DNA of 33,864 bases, taken from positions 1 to 33,864 of the forward strand of contig JACPYA010000022.1 in the NCBI GenBank assembly GCA_016196295.1, given 5' to 3'. Source of the DNA: Candidatus Peregrinibacteria bacterium. GTDB taxonomy: Bacteria > Patescibacteriota > Gracilibacteria > Peribacterales > Peribacteraceae. Of this stretch, positions 7,766 to 15,151 are shown one piece after another. Positions within the stretch are counted from its first letter, which is position 1; each line of letters opens with the position of its first letter. The notes under the pieces are model-generated. The model was not told the origin of the DNA and made no database searches. It saw only the letters and a list, made by a program, of their open reading frames with translations. The translations under genes were made by a program, and so were the position numbers.

Positions 7766-8341
7766 CCCTGGCGGTTCGTAATGCGGGCTGGGATGCTCAT
7801 CGAGGGCTTTATTCACCAGCCGGTCCGCCCGGTGATTATCTTCCCGCGGAATGTGCTTGAAAACGATGTCCGGGAACTCCATCGCGAGTGCTTGGATCTG
7901 TTTGAAGAGAGGCTCAAGTGTGGCCATCTTCACCCGGTACTCTCCCGACAGCTGCTTTACGATCAGCTCCGAGTCCAGGTGACAGATAAGGCGGTTTGGC
8001 ATGTAGCGCTTCGCGATCTTCAGCCCCTCGATGAGCGCCCTGTACTCCGCGACGTTGTTCGTCTCGATGCCGATGCGCTCGTAGTGCTCTCGGATCACTT
8101 TCCCTTGGATGGGATCCTCCAAGATCGCCGCGATGGCCGCTTGACCGGGGTTGCCGCGCGAGCCTCCGTCCGTGAAGAGATGGAGCGTGCCTCCGATCGA
8201 CTCCGGGAGATCCTCCTCCTCGGCCCCCGTCGCCTGCTTAAGCGCTTGTGCGATCGCTTCCTCGACGAATGCGGAGCGCTCGTTTGGGTCGGGGAAGAAC
8301 TCCTTCAATTTTTTTTCGATCGAAGAGGGGAGACGGATCAT
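7727..8341 (-). CDS. RNase HI-fold protein with N-terminal ribbon-helix-helix-like segment
   Basis: Protein of 204 residues. Residues 50-183 are a ribonuclease H fold with the acidic catalytic set visible: TDGGSRGNPG (Asp58), NNVAEYRALIEGL (Glu99), HLDSELIVKQL (Asp123) and HIPREDNHRADRLVNKAL (Asp173). This is the Rv2228c/YpdQ-like reverse-transcriptase-like branch, expected to cut RNA in RNA-DNA hybrids. Residues 1-36 (IRLPSSIEKKLKEFF...RSAFVEEAIAQAL) look like a CopG/Arc ribbon-helix-helix DNA-binding segment. The start at 8341 is supported by TACACT six bases upstream (8348-8353). It lies four bases after the stop of the preceding gene. The last residues (STKFEFRNPKQ) are encoded by the adjacent intergenic repeat. 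Confidence 0.85.
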   Translation of the reverse strand: MIRLPSSIEKKLKEFFPDPNERSAFVEEAIAQALKQATGAEEEDLPESIGGTLHLFTDGGSRGNPGQAAIAAILEDPIQGKVIREHYERIGIETNNVAEYRALIEGLKIAKRYMPNRLICHLDSELIVKQLSGEYRVKMATLEPLFKQIQALAMEFPDIVFKHIPREDNHRADRLVNKALDEHPSPHYEPPGKSTKFEFRNPKQ

Positions 8342-8345
8342 GGAT

Positions 8346-9449
8346 TCAGTGTACATCCGCAGGCCGCGGTTCTTCGAGGGCATCGATCAGGCGCTTTCCC
8401 GAGCTTCTTCCATCAAGCCATTTGATGGTCTTATCTGCGATACTTCCGACCTGATGTAAATGCGGAAGGGATAAAACGCTGCAGTGAGCAGGCGTTTCTT
8501 CGGGGTAGACCGTATCGAAGTCGCGATAGAGAACATGGAATATGTGCGAAAGAATGCGGGAATTGTCATGCTGCAGCATCTCCTGAAGTTTCCTTACTTT
8601 ACTTTCTTCCAGTCTCAATTTTTTCTTCAGCATGTCCACCGATGTGCAGGCGTCAAAAAAATAAAATTGTTCGCCTGCGGCCCCCGCAACCATCACGGCA
8701 TCAAATTCTCGCTTGTTCGACCGTCGCGACTCCGTATTGCGGTCATACAATTCGCAATTATGCGGACTGGAGAAATGTAAGCCGTAGTCGGTATTCACTG
8801 CGATCTTGCTTCCGGGTTGCTCTGTCAGCAACATCAATTCTTTTCCTTGGTCGGCTTGATTCGCATAGTGCAAAAAATGTCTCAAATACATTTGCAACAG
8901 CAGTTCCGCAGCCTGGCCCATGACGATTGATCGAAATTCTTCAGAAGACAGAGGGTGTCTCTTGAGAGCAGATTCTTTTGTCACGTGCATCCGAATGGCT
9001 TTTCGGTATTCCGTATCGTCATAATCCTCTTCTCTTAGCATGCCCGTGATGTCTTCCATCGATCTTCTTCCTTCGCAATAACGAGAGAAATACTGCCCAA
9101 ATAACTCCGGTACTTCGAGAGTATGCGGATTCATGGAAAGCTCGACTCCATATCTTTGTTCGGATCGAATAGCAGCCACGTGCATGTTGGGCATTTGTTG
9201 CAAATATTCGATGAGTGTCGTCTGCAAGTTTGTTTCAGGATGTTCTTCGTGAAAACGCACCACCTCTTCTTGATCTTCTTCTCTCCCTATCAATAACGTC
9301 ATGGGCCTCAATTTTTCACTGACTTGTTGCACCGCTTGTTGCAATGCAAAGCTTTCTCGCCATGTGTCCAATTTCCCCTTCGTACCGTCCAAAGCGGATC
9401 TTTGGCGAGGTTGAAGGGGGATACTGAGCGGGGCTCGGCGTGGATCCAT
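8346..9449 (-). CDS. Protein of unknown function, possible degenerate nuclease-like C-terminal part
   Basis: I do not recognise this 367-residue soluble protein. It has no signal peptide or membrane helix. The central part is helical (SSEEFRSIVMGQAAELLLQMYLRHFLHYANQADQGKELMLLTE). It is followed by KREFDAVMVAGAAGEQFYFFDACTS, which has the spacing of a PD-(D/E)XK core (Asp, about 14 residues, then D-x-C where E-x-K would be expected), so any nuclease activity is doubtful. A C-terminal helix rich in Lys/Leu follows. The ATG at 9449 was chosen because upstream in-frame residues overlap the IscA-like gene and look non-native. Base composition is more AT-rich than in the neighbours. It lies 19 bases after the IscA-like gene and 4 bases before the RNase H gene, so the three probably form an operon. 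Confidence 0.7.
   Translation of the reverse strand: MDPRRAPLSIPLQPRQRSALDGTKGKLDTWRESFALQQAVQQVSEKLRPMTLLIGREEDQEEVVRFHEEHPETNLQTTLIEYLQQMPNMHVAAIRSEQRYGVELSMNPHTLEVPELFGQYFSRYCEGRRSMEDITGMLREEDYDDTEYRKAIRMHVTKESALKRHPLSSEEFRSIVMGQAAELLLQMYLRHFLHYANQADQGKELMLLTEQPGSKIAVNTDYGLHFSSPHNCELYDRNTESRRSNKREFDAVMVAGAAGEQFYFFDACTSVDMLKKKLRLEESKVRKLQEMLQHDNSRILSHIFHVLYRDFDTVYPEETPAHCSVLSLPHLHQVGSIADKTIKWLDGRSSGKRLIDALEEPRPADVH
8348..8353 (-). promoter_or_regulatory. -10 box (TACACT) six bases from the RNase H start
   Basis: Read on the minus strand, TACACT ends six bases before ATG 8341. It lies inside the end of the upstream gene. The RNase H gene could therefore be transcribed leaderless on its own as well as by readthrough. 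Confidence 0.45.
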
Positions 9450-9468
9450 AATTAAAAACGTACCATAT

Positions 9469-10086
9469 TCAAGGACAATCGCAATTCCCGCCGCAGGCGC
9501 AACCGGAAGCCGTGTCCCCCGGCAGATCCAGCTTGAACCGTCCGTCTCGAAAATCGATGGTAGCGCCGCCAATGCGCCCGAGCGTCACGGCAGACGCAAA
9601 GATCCGTACAGTCGGGACCTCCGGATGCGAGAATTCGCGTTCGTCATCCGCTCTACTTTTCTTGAATTCCATGCAGAAACTCCCGTGTTCGTCTGCGATG
9701 ACTTGCAGCCCCTCTTCCATCCGCCCTTCACTTTCCATGACATTCATGAGCGCCTCGGCCGCGACTTTGGTGAGTGTCAGCGTGTCTGGTCTCTGCGGTC
9801 GCTCTTGAAGAAGCGTGTTGAGATCATCGACGAGCTCGTCGATCTCCGCATCCTCGAAGCCATGCGTGCGACATCCATCTTCCAGGTTTTCCAACGTGTT
9901 CGCGCTGCAGTGAAAACAGTGGAGGCCATACTCGGCGAGCACCGGTTCCGCCTCCGGCAGGAACCCCAAGATGGTGCTCACGGTCATTGTTTTCGTAATA
10001 ACGGGCGCGGGAACCTGCCTGTCGGCAGGCAGAGAATTCCCGCGCTTTGCGGCTTCGGCCACTCGCTTTTTGGACGTCGTCGTCAT
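9469..10086 (-). CDS. DUF1858 - IscA/HesB-type iron-sulfur carrier fusion
   Basis: Protein of 205 residues. Residues 30-92 match DUF1858 (ILGFLPEAEPVLAEYGLHCFHC, Cys57/Cys60, then Cys72), a small domain often tied to redox or Fe-S proteins. Residues 101-205 are an A-type Fe-S carrier domain (LTLTKVAAEALMNVMESEG...FASAVTLGRIGGATIDF) with Cys138 and a C-terminal SGCACGGNCDCP. This keeps the family pattern of one Cys plus a C-x-C pair, with two extra Cys. The role is probably delivery of Fe-S clusters. The linker at residues 15-28 (RGNSLPADRQVPAP) is encoded by a nested palindrome (10005-10045). The start is leaderless, with TACAAT six bases upstream. The protease gene starts only seven bases away on the other strand. 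Confidence 0.85.
   Translation of the reverse strand: MTTTSKKRVAEAAKRGNSLPADRQVPAPVITKTMTVSTILGFLPEAEPVLAEYGLHCFHCSANTLENLEDGCRTHGFEDAEIDELVDDLNTLLQERPQRPDTLTLTKVAAEALMNVMESEGRMEEGLQVIADEHGSFCMEFKKSRADDEREFSHPEVPTVRIFASAVTLGRIGGATIDFRDGRFKLDLPGDTASGCACGGNCDCP
10005..10045. repeat. In-frame nested palindrome inside the IscA-like gene
   Basis: The outer arms GCGCGGGAA (10005-10013) and TTCCCGCGC (10037-10045) enclose CTGCCTG (10015-10021), loop TCGG, and CAGGCAG (10026-10032). The element is translated as part of a flexible linker containing SLPADRQ. It has the same architecture as the palindrome in pheT at 17801-17840. Confidence 0.85.
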
Positions 10087-10092
10087 ATCATG

Positions 10093-10098
10093 ATTGTA
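10093..10098 (-). promoter_or_regulatory. -10 box (TACAAT) for the leaderless IscA-like gene
   Basis: On the minus strand TACAAT is followed by six bases and then ATG at 10086. The box overlaps the first codons proposed for the divergent protease gene, so the two promoters must overlap. Confidence 0.65.
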
Positions 10099-11407
10099 CA
10101 GCCTTATCGGCTTGTCAGCTTCTTTTTACCTTCTGTTTTTTGTGCCTCGAATTCTGCGCATCTTCACGGTTTTGAGCCTTCCAATCCTGACACTTCTCCT
10201 GGGGTGGCAGCTGGGCGGGACGTACGAGCGCAAGCAATTGGAGGACGCCACGCAGACGCTGAACGAAATCTACTCGGGGGAATCGGGCAGCGCCACCGTC
10301 ATCAGCGATCCCGAAGAAGAGGTGGATATCTCCCTCCTCTGGGGAGTGTGGCGGCTTCTGCTGAAGCACTATATCGCTCCGGATGAACTCCAGACGACGC
10401 CGCTGCTCTTTGGCGCAGTCGAGGGAATGGTTCGCGCGGTGGGAGACCCGTACACCGTCTTCATGACGCCGTCACAGAACGTCGATTTCCGCCAGGCGCT
10501 CGAGGGAAAACTCCAAGGCATCGGCGCGGAGCTCACGTTCAAAGACGGGCTCATCGTCGTCGTGAATCCTCTGAAAGGATCGCCGGCCGCCGCAGCGGGC
10601 ATCCTGCCGGAGGACATCATCACCGAGGTCGATGGCACGGACATCGCGGGAGAAAATCTCAATCAAGTGGTGCAGAGGATCCGCGGCAAAAAGGGAACGA
10701 CGGTACGGATCAAAGTTGTGCGAGAAGGCAGTTTCGACCCGATTGAATTTTCCATCGTGCGAGCGGACATCAATATTCCGAGCGTGGAGTCGGAGCTCAA
10801 GAAAACGGGCAGCGGCACCGTCGGGTACATCGCGCTCAATCAATTTGGAGACAGCAGCGTGGATGAAGTGAAAGAAGCACTCGTCAGCTTTGAAAAGGAA
10901 TCGATCGAGGGCGTCATCCTCGATCTCCGTTTCAACGGCGGCGGATACCTGGAGGGCGCCGTGGAGCTCGCATCGCTCTTCCTCCGCCAGGGGAAAGTGG
11001 TCTCCGTCGAGCGCCGCGACGGCGAGCCCGAACATCACTACGTCTACGGCCGGCCGACGCACCCGGATGTTCCGCTCGTGGTGATGATCAACCAAGGATC
11101 TGCGAGTGCGTCGGAGATCGTCGCGGGAGCGCTCCAAGACCACAAGCGCGCGACGATCATCGGCATGACGAGCTTCGGGAAGGGGACCGTGCAGGAAGTG
11201 ATCGATCTGCCGGGAGGTTCCAGTTTGCGCGTCACGACGGCTCGCTGGCTGACGCCGAGCGGCAAAAATCTCGGCAAAGAAGGCGTCCACCCGGACATCG
11301 TCGTCGATCGCACGACGGCGGATTACGAAAACGAGCGCGACCCGCAACTCCAAGCGGCGCTGGAGTGGCTGCTCGATAAGCAAGATGTCACGAAGGGGCG
11401 GCGCTGA
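10094..11407 (+). CDS. C-terminal processing peptidase, S41 family
   Basis: Membrane-anchored serine protease of 437 residues. An N-terminal helix (about 12-40) anchors it. A PDZ domain (around 133-220: LQGIGAELTFKDGLIVVVNPLKGSPAAAAGILPEDII) selects C-termini. The S41 domain shows FNGGGYLEGAVELASLF, GSASASEI with the nucleophile Ser338, and FGKGTVQ with general base Lys363, 25 residues apart as in CtpA/Tsp. The C-terminal DPQLQAALEWL resembles a peptidoglycan-binding helix. It should degrade or process envelope proteins outside the membrane. The start is uncertain: TTG at 10094 gives a full anchor, while in-frame TTG 10112 or GTG 10142 are also possible. An unknown gene follows 18 bases downstream. 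Confidence 0.92.
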   Translation: MYSLIGLSASFYLLFFVPRILRIFTVLSLPILTLLLGWQLGGTYERKQLEDATQTLNEIYSGESGSATVISDPEEEVDISLLWGVWRLLLKHYIAPDELQTTPLLFGAVEGMVRAVGDPYTVFMTPSQNVDFRQALEGKLQGIGAELTFKDGLIVVVNPLKGSPAAAAGILPEDIITEVDGTDIAGENLNQVVQRIRGKKGTTVRIKVVREGSFDPIEFSIVRADINIPSVESELKKTGSGTVGYIALNQFGDSSVDEVKEALVSFEKESIEGVILDLRFNGGGYLEGAVELASLFLRQGKVVSVERRDGEPEHHYVYGRPTHPDVPLVVMINQGSASASEIVAGALQDHKRATIIGMTSFGKGTVQEVIDLPGGSSLRVTTARWLTPSGKNLGKEGVHPDIVVDRTTADYENERDPQLQAALEWLLDKQDVTKGRR

Positions 11408-11425
11408 AGATTTCCCGTTCCATCT

Positions 11426-11791
11426 ATGGCTACAGTCGATCGCATTCGCGCATGGATAGCAATCGGTGACCTAGAAGCCTCCTTCGAACACATGGTGTCC
11501 GTTCTCGCGGGTACTGCTTTCACCCGTGATCGATTACGCAATTGTTTTGAAGATTTTGCGATACTGTATGACCTGTCGCTCGGTCGGGAATTGGGGGAGG
11601 ATCCGACACTTGAGCAGTTTGAACAAGGATGGCGGATATTTTGCAAAAATCGTACAAGGCTCATGGAGGTTTGTATGAAGTTGGAACACGATAAAACGTT
11701 ATCTCCGGAAAAAATTCGAGATGATTTCGAGCGCAAACTTCTCAATAGAAAATGGCAAAGAACAGATGACTCTCCTGCAGAAGATCAGTAG
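11426..11791 (+). CDS. Hypothetical protein downstream of the protease gene
   Basis: I do not recognise this 121-residue protein. It is soluble, predicted mostly helical and charged (for example DDFERKLLNRKWQRTDDSPAEDQ at the end), with Cys at 40, 73 and 83 and no clear motif. The ATG lies 18 bases after the protease stop codon, so it is probably co-transcribed with it. Its end overlaps the end of the convergent ndk gene by seven bases. No -10-like box lies at the leaderless distance. Confidence 0.6.
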   Translation: MATVDRIRAWIAIGDLEASFEHMVSVLAGTAFTRDRLRNCFEDFAILYDLSLGRELGEDPTLEQFEQGWRIFCKNRTRLMEVCMKLEHDKTLSPEKIRDDFERKLLNRKWQRTDDSPAEDQ

Positions 11792-12207
11792 CTGAAGAGC
11801 TCGTTCTCTTTAAAGAATCTCTTCACTTCTTTCTCCGCAGTCTCCGGACTATCCGATGCATGGGCAACGTTCACCATTTGATCGACCCCAAACTCGGCAC
11901 GGAGGGTTCCGGGTGCCGCTTTGCGACTGTCTGTCACTCCCAACATGTCACGCACCTTCGCGACGACATCTTTTCCCTCCAACACCAGTGCGATGATCGG
12001 GACGGAGCCCATGAATTCCTCCACTTCCGGGTAAAACGGCTTATCCGCGATGTGCGCGTAGTGATCTTTGAGAACTTCTTTGCTGAGGCGAATCATCTTG
12101 CAACCGCGGATGGTGAAACCCGCGTCTTCGAAACGCGAAATCACTTTGCCGCAGAAGCGTTTCTGCACGGCGTCGGGTTTGAGAAGAATGAGGGTCTGCT
12201 GCTTCAT
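11785..12207 (-). CDS. ndk: Nucleoside diphosphate kinase
   Basis: Transfers the gamma phosphate of ATP to nucleoside diphosphates through a phospho-histidine, balancing NTP and dNTP pools in the cytoplasm. The 140-residue length is typical. The conserved N-terminal TLILLKPDAVQK, KPFYPEVEEFMGSVPIIALVLEG, VRDMLGVTDSRKAAPGTLRAEFG and the active-site segment NVAHASDS (His116) are all present. The start is ATG 12207, with TAACAT ending ten bases upstream, so any leader would be very short. It is convergent with the preceding gene, overlapping it by seven bases. Confidence 0.97.
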   Translation of the reverse strand: MKQQTLILLKPDAVQKRFCGKVISRFEDAGFTIRGCKMIRLSKEVLKDHYAHIADKPFYPEVEEFMGSVPIIALVLEGKDVVAKVRDMLGVTDSRKAAPGTLRAEFGVDQMVNVAHASDSPETAEKEVKRFFKENELFSY

Positions 12208-12256
12208 GGGTAGAGGTATGTTAGGGAAGGTTTACTAAAAAACAAGACCCGTAGAG

Positions 12257-12362
12257 AGAAATCCGAAATTCGAAGCACGAAATCCGAAACAAATGCTAAG
12301 CACGAATTCTTAAATATTTAAATTCGGCATTATTCGGATTTCGAATTTAGTGCTTCGTGCTT
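12257..12362. repeat. CGAAATCCGAA-type intergenic inverted repeat
   Basis: AAATCCGAAATTCGAAGCACGAA near the left end is imperfectly complementary to TTCGGATTTCGAATTTAGTGC and TTCGTGC near the right end, with an AT-rich centre (TTAAATATTTAA). The same word family occurs at 7655-7765. It fills the gap between ndk and the next minus-strand gene and may act as a terminator. I see no gene in 12208-12385. Confidence 0.65.
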
Positions 12363-12385
12363 ATCAATTCGCTGATAACTGCCGC

Positions 12386-12901
12386 TTACTTGCCCTGATT
12401 CAAAACGGGATCCGCGCTGCTCGGCGCTCTCATCTTGTCGCGGATCTCGTTTTGCAGTCGGTCAAGGCACTGGCGCCGCGCATTTCCGGGTTTGGTCTCC
12501 GTCATGCAGGCGAGGCGACCGAGACGGAGTTCATTGAGGAAGTCCCGGCGGCGCGTGTTGTGGTCGTCGGTCGATTGCAATTGTCGGTAGGTTCTCCTTG
12601 TCGTTTCGATGCGACGCTTGTTGTCCGTCGCTCGCTCCCGCTGCAGGCGGTTGCGCAGCCGCGCTTTGCCTAAATCCATCTTGTCATAAAGCGCCTCTGC
12701 ACCTGTGGGGTTGTGGGCAGCCTGTGCTTTTAAACGCGCAAGTTGCCGCGCTTCGCAGCGAGGTTTGTCCGCGGCCGTGCCGCACGAGCGATAGAGCTGC
12801 CTCTTTTGGTCCGCTGAGAGATTTTCATACGAGACGGCGAACGCAAAAGCCGGCGTTCCGAGGAGGAGCGAGGTTAAGAAAAAAGAGATGAAATTTTTCA
12901 T
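12386..12901 (-). CDS. Secreted basic helical protein of unknown function
   Basis: Protein of 171 residues with a clear signal peptide (MKNFISFFLTSLLLGTPAFAFA) and a highly charged Arg/Lys/Gln-rich helical mature part (for example LRNRLQRERATDNKRRIETTRRTYRQL). Four mature Cys sit as two pairs (RSCGTAADKPRC and LACMTETKPGNARRQC), each separated by eight to twelve residues, which suggests disulfide-pinned helical hairpins. I do not recognise a family. It is not in an obvious operon; the M16 protease gene lies upstream beyond a long inverted repeat. The start at 12901 is the only one that gives a proper signal peptide. Confidence 0.7.
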   Translation of the reverse strand: MKNFISFFLTSLLLGTPAFAFAVSYENLSADQKRQLYRSCGTAADKPRCEARQLARLKAQAAHNPTGAEALYDKMDLGKARLRNRLQRERATDNKRRIETTRRTYRQLQSTDDHNTRRRDFLNELRLGRLACMTETKPGNARRQCLDRLQNEIRDKMRAPSSADPVLNQGK

Positions 12902-12958
12902 AGTGGAGCGATGCTGCCTGAGCGATCTTCTTAATGCACGGAATTTTCTCCACTTTCT

Positions 12959-13082
12959 TTAAGAACCGAAGAAACAAGCAACAAAGAAATGCTTCAAATT
13001 GCAAAAACACAATGATGGAAACAAAAGATTATTGAAAATTGTGATTCGGTTCTTTCTTTGTCTTTTGTTTCTTCGGTACTTC
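12959..13082. repeat. Inverted repeat pair between the M16 protease and secreted protein genes
   Basis: A left arm at about 12961-12989 (AAGAACCGAAGAAACAAGC...) is imperfectly complementary to a right arm at about 13050-13082 (...TTTGTTTCTTCGGTACTT). They are separated by an AT-rich 60-base loop. The right arm touches the stop codon of the M16 gene, so the structure could terminate that transcript. Confidence 0.6.
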
Positions 13083-14344
13083 TAGGATCGAATCAGTTGC
13101 TCAAGCTTCTTCTCATTATCTTCCTTTCCGATTACTACAAGGCGCAGCTCATCCTGCACGAGGAGATCCTTCGAAAGTGCGTTTACTTGGTCCTCCGTGA
13201 CTTTATCGATTTCGGCGAAATACTGCGTGATGTCGCGCACGAAGGGGTAGAGCAGCTGTTGCTTGCCATAGAAGTGGGCGACGTCTTCGCTGTCTTCGAA
13301 CGACAACTTGATCTTGCCCTTCAGGAAATCCTTCGCACGCTTCAGTTCCTCCGCAGTGATCCCGTCTTTCGCACAGAGAAGGTACTCCGTTTTGATCGCT
13401 TCGATCGCTTCATGCAGCCTGGTCTGATCCACCCCCGCGCGCGTGGAGATGGAGCCCGCATCCATGTAGTTGTCGATATCCGTCGAGATGTAGTAGCAGA
13501 GGCCGCGAGCCTCGCGGATGCGCAAAAACATGCGCGAGCTCATGTTGCCGCCGAGGATGATGGCGAGCAGCTTGACCGCAAAATGATCGGGGTCGAGAGA
13601 GCGCAGACCCGGCACCCCCAGCACGAGGTGTGCTTGCTCGGTGTTCTTCGTTCGGAGGAATACCGATTGCTTGCCGTAGGACTCGAATGGCTTATATGAG
13701 GCTCCCTTTTTTCCCGAGAGCGCCGCGAAGTATGTTTCCGCGAGCGCGAGAGCTTCCTTCCTCTGAATATTTCCTGCAAACGCGAGCACCGTGTTGTCCG
13801 GTCCGTAAAGCGCGTCTTTGTGCTTCTGAAAATCTTTCTGCTTCACGGACATGATCACTTTTTCCTTCCCGATCGTATCCCAGCCCAGCGGATGATCGCC
13901 GAAGATCAACTCCTCGAAGTCCCACCCCGCGCGGTACATCGGCGTGTCCTGGTACATTCGCTCCTCCTCCATGATGACGCCGCGTTCCTTCTCGATCTCG
14001 TTATCCGGGAACGTCGCGTGCAGGAGCATGTCACTGAGCACGTCACATGCGAGCTCCGCGTGATCCGATGCCGTCTTCACGTAGTAGCCTGCGTACTCTT
14101 TGCCCGTGAAGGCATTGAAGTCTCCTCCCACGCCGTCGATGGCCGCGCTCACTTCCTTGGTGTCGCGGTACTTCTTCCCTCCTTTGAAGAACATGTGCTC
14201 CAGGAAATGGCTGATCCCGCGCTCGGAGTCCTTTTCGTAGCGCGATCCCGCGCCTGCAAAGACCATCACCGTTACCGCCGCCGTCCCTTCGATGGGGGCG
14301 GTCATGACGGGCAAGCCGGACGCGAGACGATCGAGGGAATACAT
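13082..14344 (-). CDS. M16 family zinc metalloprotease (processing-peptidase-like)
   Basis: Protein of 420 residues. The inverted zinc motif HFLEH lies at residues 46-50 (GISHFLEHMFFKG), followed at the expected distance by the third-ligand region (EKERGVIMEEERMYQD). The second half has the inactive-lobe features GPDNTVLAFAGNI and GGNMSSRMFLRIREARGLCYYI, the R/Y pair that holds substrates. This is the bacterial PqqL/YmxG-like single-chain type, cytoplasmic, which degrades peptides. There is no signal peptide. The start at 14344 is leaderless, with TATACT seven bases upstream. A G-rich telomere-like tract lies just upstream of the -10 box. Confidence 0.93.
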   Translation of the reverse strand: MYSLDRLASGLPVMTAPIEGTAAVTVMVFAGAGSRYEKDSERGISHFLEHMFFKGGKKYRDTKEVSAAIDGVGGDFNAFTGKEYAGYYVKTASDHAELACDVLSDMLLHATFPDNEIEKERGVIMEEERMYQDTPMYRAGWDFEELIFGDHPLGWDTIGKEKVIMSVKQKDFQKHKDALYGPDNTVLAFAGNIQRKEALALAETYFAALSGKKGASYKPFESYGKQSVFLRTKNTEQAHLVLGVPGLRSLDPDHFAVKLLAIILGGNMSSRMFLRIREARGLCYYISTDIDNYMDAGSISTRAGVDQTRLHEAIEAIKTEYLLCAKDGITAEELKRAKDFLKGKIKLSFEDSEDVAHFYGKQQLLYPFVRDITQYFAEIDKVTEDQVNALSKDLLVQDELRLVVIGKEDNEKKLEQLIRS

Positions 14345-14351
14345 GGAGGTG

Positions 14352-14357
14352 AGTATA
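14352..14357 (-). promoter_or_regulatory. -10 box (TATACT) for the leaderless M16 protease gene
   Basis: On the minus strand TATACT ends seven bases before ATG 14344. The region directly upstream of the box, where a spacer and -35 would lie, is the C-rich strand of the telomere-like tract. Confidence 0.65.
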
Positions 14358-14384
14358 GGGCTTGGGCTAGGGTTAGGGCTAGGG
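14358..14384 (+). repeat. Telomere-like G-rich tract (five GGG runs)
   Basis: Five GGG triplets are each separated by exactly three bases (CTT, CTA, TTA, CTA). This fits a parallel G-quadruplex. A second tract with the same units lies at 24697-24717. Confidence 0.8.
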
Positions 14385-14404
14385 AACGGATCGTTTATTC
14401 GTTG

Positions 14405-14475
14405 GTTCGTTTATCGTTTTTCGTTCATACTCATCGTTTTCCAACGAGAAACGAAAAACGAGTAAACCAGAAACA
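14405..14475. repeat. Nested hairpin upstream of rpmH
   Basis: CGTTTTTCGTT (14415-14425) pairs with AACGAAAAACG (14450-14460), and flanking bases extend the stem imperfectly (GGTT...AACC). An inner hairpin is TCGTT/AACGA (14434-14447). It lies in the divergent gap between the M16 protease gene and rpmH. Confidence 0.6.
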
Positions 14476-14555
14476 GATCTCTGACTAACGCCGGATATCC
14501 CTTGCCGTCGATCTATCCTGTCGCTACCCTTGCTCGCACCCGCTTCTCCTTTGCA

Positions 14556-14696
14556 ATGCTCAACAAGTTAAAGTGGCGCCGACGGCTTCGCAAGCACGGG
14601 TTTCGCACCCGCAGCAAGACACGAGACGGACGCAAAGTCCTGAATCGCCGCCGTGCGCAGGGCCGCAAGAGGCTGACGGTGCAGAAGAAAGGTTGA
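14556..14696 (+). CDS. rpmH: 50S ribosomal protein L34
   Basis: Small basic ribosomal protein of 46 residues. The signature [30 protein letters not shown] matches the L34 consensus (KHGFxxRMxTxxGRxVLxRRRxKGRxRL). The usual N-terminal KRTYQPS is replaced by [12 protein letters not shown] chose ATG 14556 because it gives the normal L34 length; an in-frame TTG at 14502 would add 18 unlike residues. The usual neighbours rnpA, yidC and dnaA are absent. No -10 box lies at leaderless distance, so a leader of some tens of bases is likely. Confidence 0.92.
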   Translation: MLNKLKWRRRLRKHGFRTRSKTRDGRKVLNRRRAQGRKRLTVQKKG

Positions 14697-14732
14697 TCCG
14701 CCCATACGACGAGCTTCGGTGCAGTTTCTTTC

Positions 14733-14809
14733 GCCCTTCGACTCACAGGAGAAGGGTGCCCTGAGCGAGTCGCGAAGCCACGAGTCGAAGGGCATTTAGC
14801 GCTCAGGGC
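14733..14809. repeat. Interleaved palindromic repeat (GCCCTTCGACTC / GCCCTGAGCG family)
   Basis: GCCCTTCGACTC (14733-14744) is complementary to GAGTCGAAGGGC (14782-14793). GCCCTGAGCG (14758-14767) is complementary to CGCTCAGGGC (14800-14809). The two pairings cross, so they are alternative or pseudoknotted. These words belong to a palindromic repeat type that I recall from many bacterial genomes. It lies just upstream of the next gene's promoter. Confidence 0.75.
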
Positions 14810-14853
14810 AAAAGCGCTCGGCAAGCCTCGCTGCTTTTGCGGTGCTCTCCGAG

Positions 14854-14859
14854 TACAAT
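14854..14859 (+). promoter_or_regulatory. -10 box (TACAAT) for a leaderless GTG start
   Basis: TACAAT ends seven bases before the in-frame GTG at 14867. The in-frame ATG at 14858 overlaps the box itself, so GTG is the better start. Confidence 0.6.
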
Positions 14860-14866
14860 GATCCCC

Positions 14867-15151
14867 GTGAGCAAGTTTCTCCATCAGCTCGCGGCGGTGC
14901 TCTTCTATCTCGTAGGCGCCTCGTTCTTCGCCGCGTACATTTTCCTGCGCAATGACATCGGCCCGCAGTGGGCTGCGTGGTGGATGCAAGTCGCGGATAT
15001 TCCGTTCATCGCGGTCTCCATCGTCTACGGAGGACTCAGTTTGTACTTGAGCGTCTCCGGGAGCGGATCGAAATTGCTGCCGTGGCTGATTGGGGTGCCG
15101 CTTGCGGTGGTATTTGTCGTGCTGGTGATTTTTAATTTTTGGCTCGTTTGA
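14867..15151 (+). CDS. Small membrane protein, three predicted helices
   Basis: Protein of 94 residues with hydrophobic stretches LAAVLFYLVGASFFAAYIFL, IPFIAVSIVYGGLSLYLSV and LLPWLIGVPLAVVFVVLVIFNFWLV. No family is recognised. The GTG start at 14867 is inferred from the -10 box seven bases upstream. It is convergent with the adenosyltransferase gene, separated from it by a double-hairpin element. The role is unknown; its location in the cytoplasmic membrane is clear. Confidence 0.7.
   Translation: MSKFLHQLAAVLFYLVGASFFAAYIFLRNDIGPQWAAWWMQVADIPFIAVSIVYGGLSLYLSVSGSGSKLLPWLIGVPLAVVFVVLVIFNFWLV

Noticed and set aside
6527-8425. Long plus-strand open frame across the VanW and RNase H genes
   Set aside because: It spans two well-supported minus-strand genes and the repeat between them, and its translation is Arg/Asp-rich noise.
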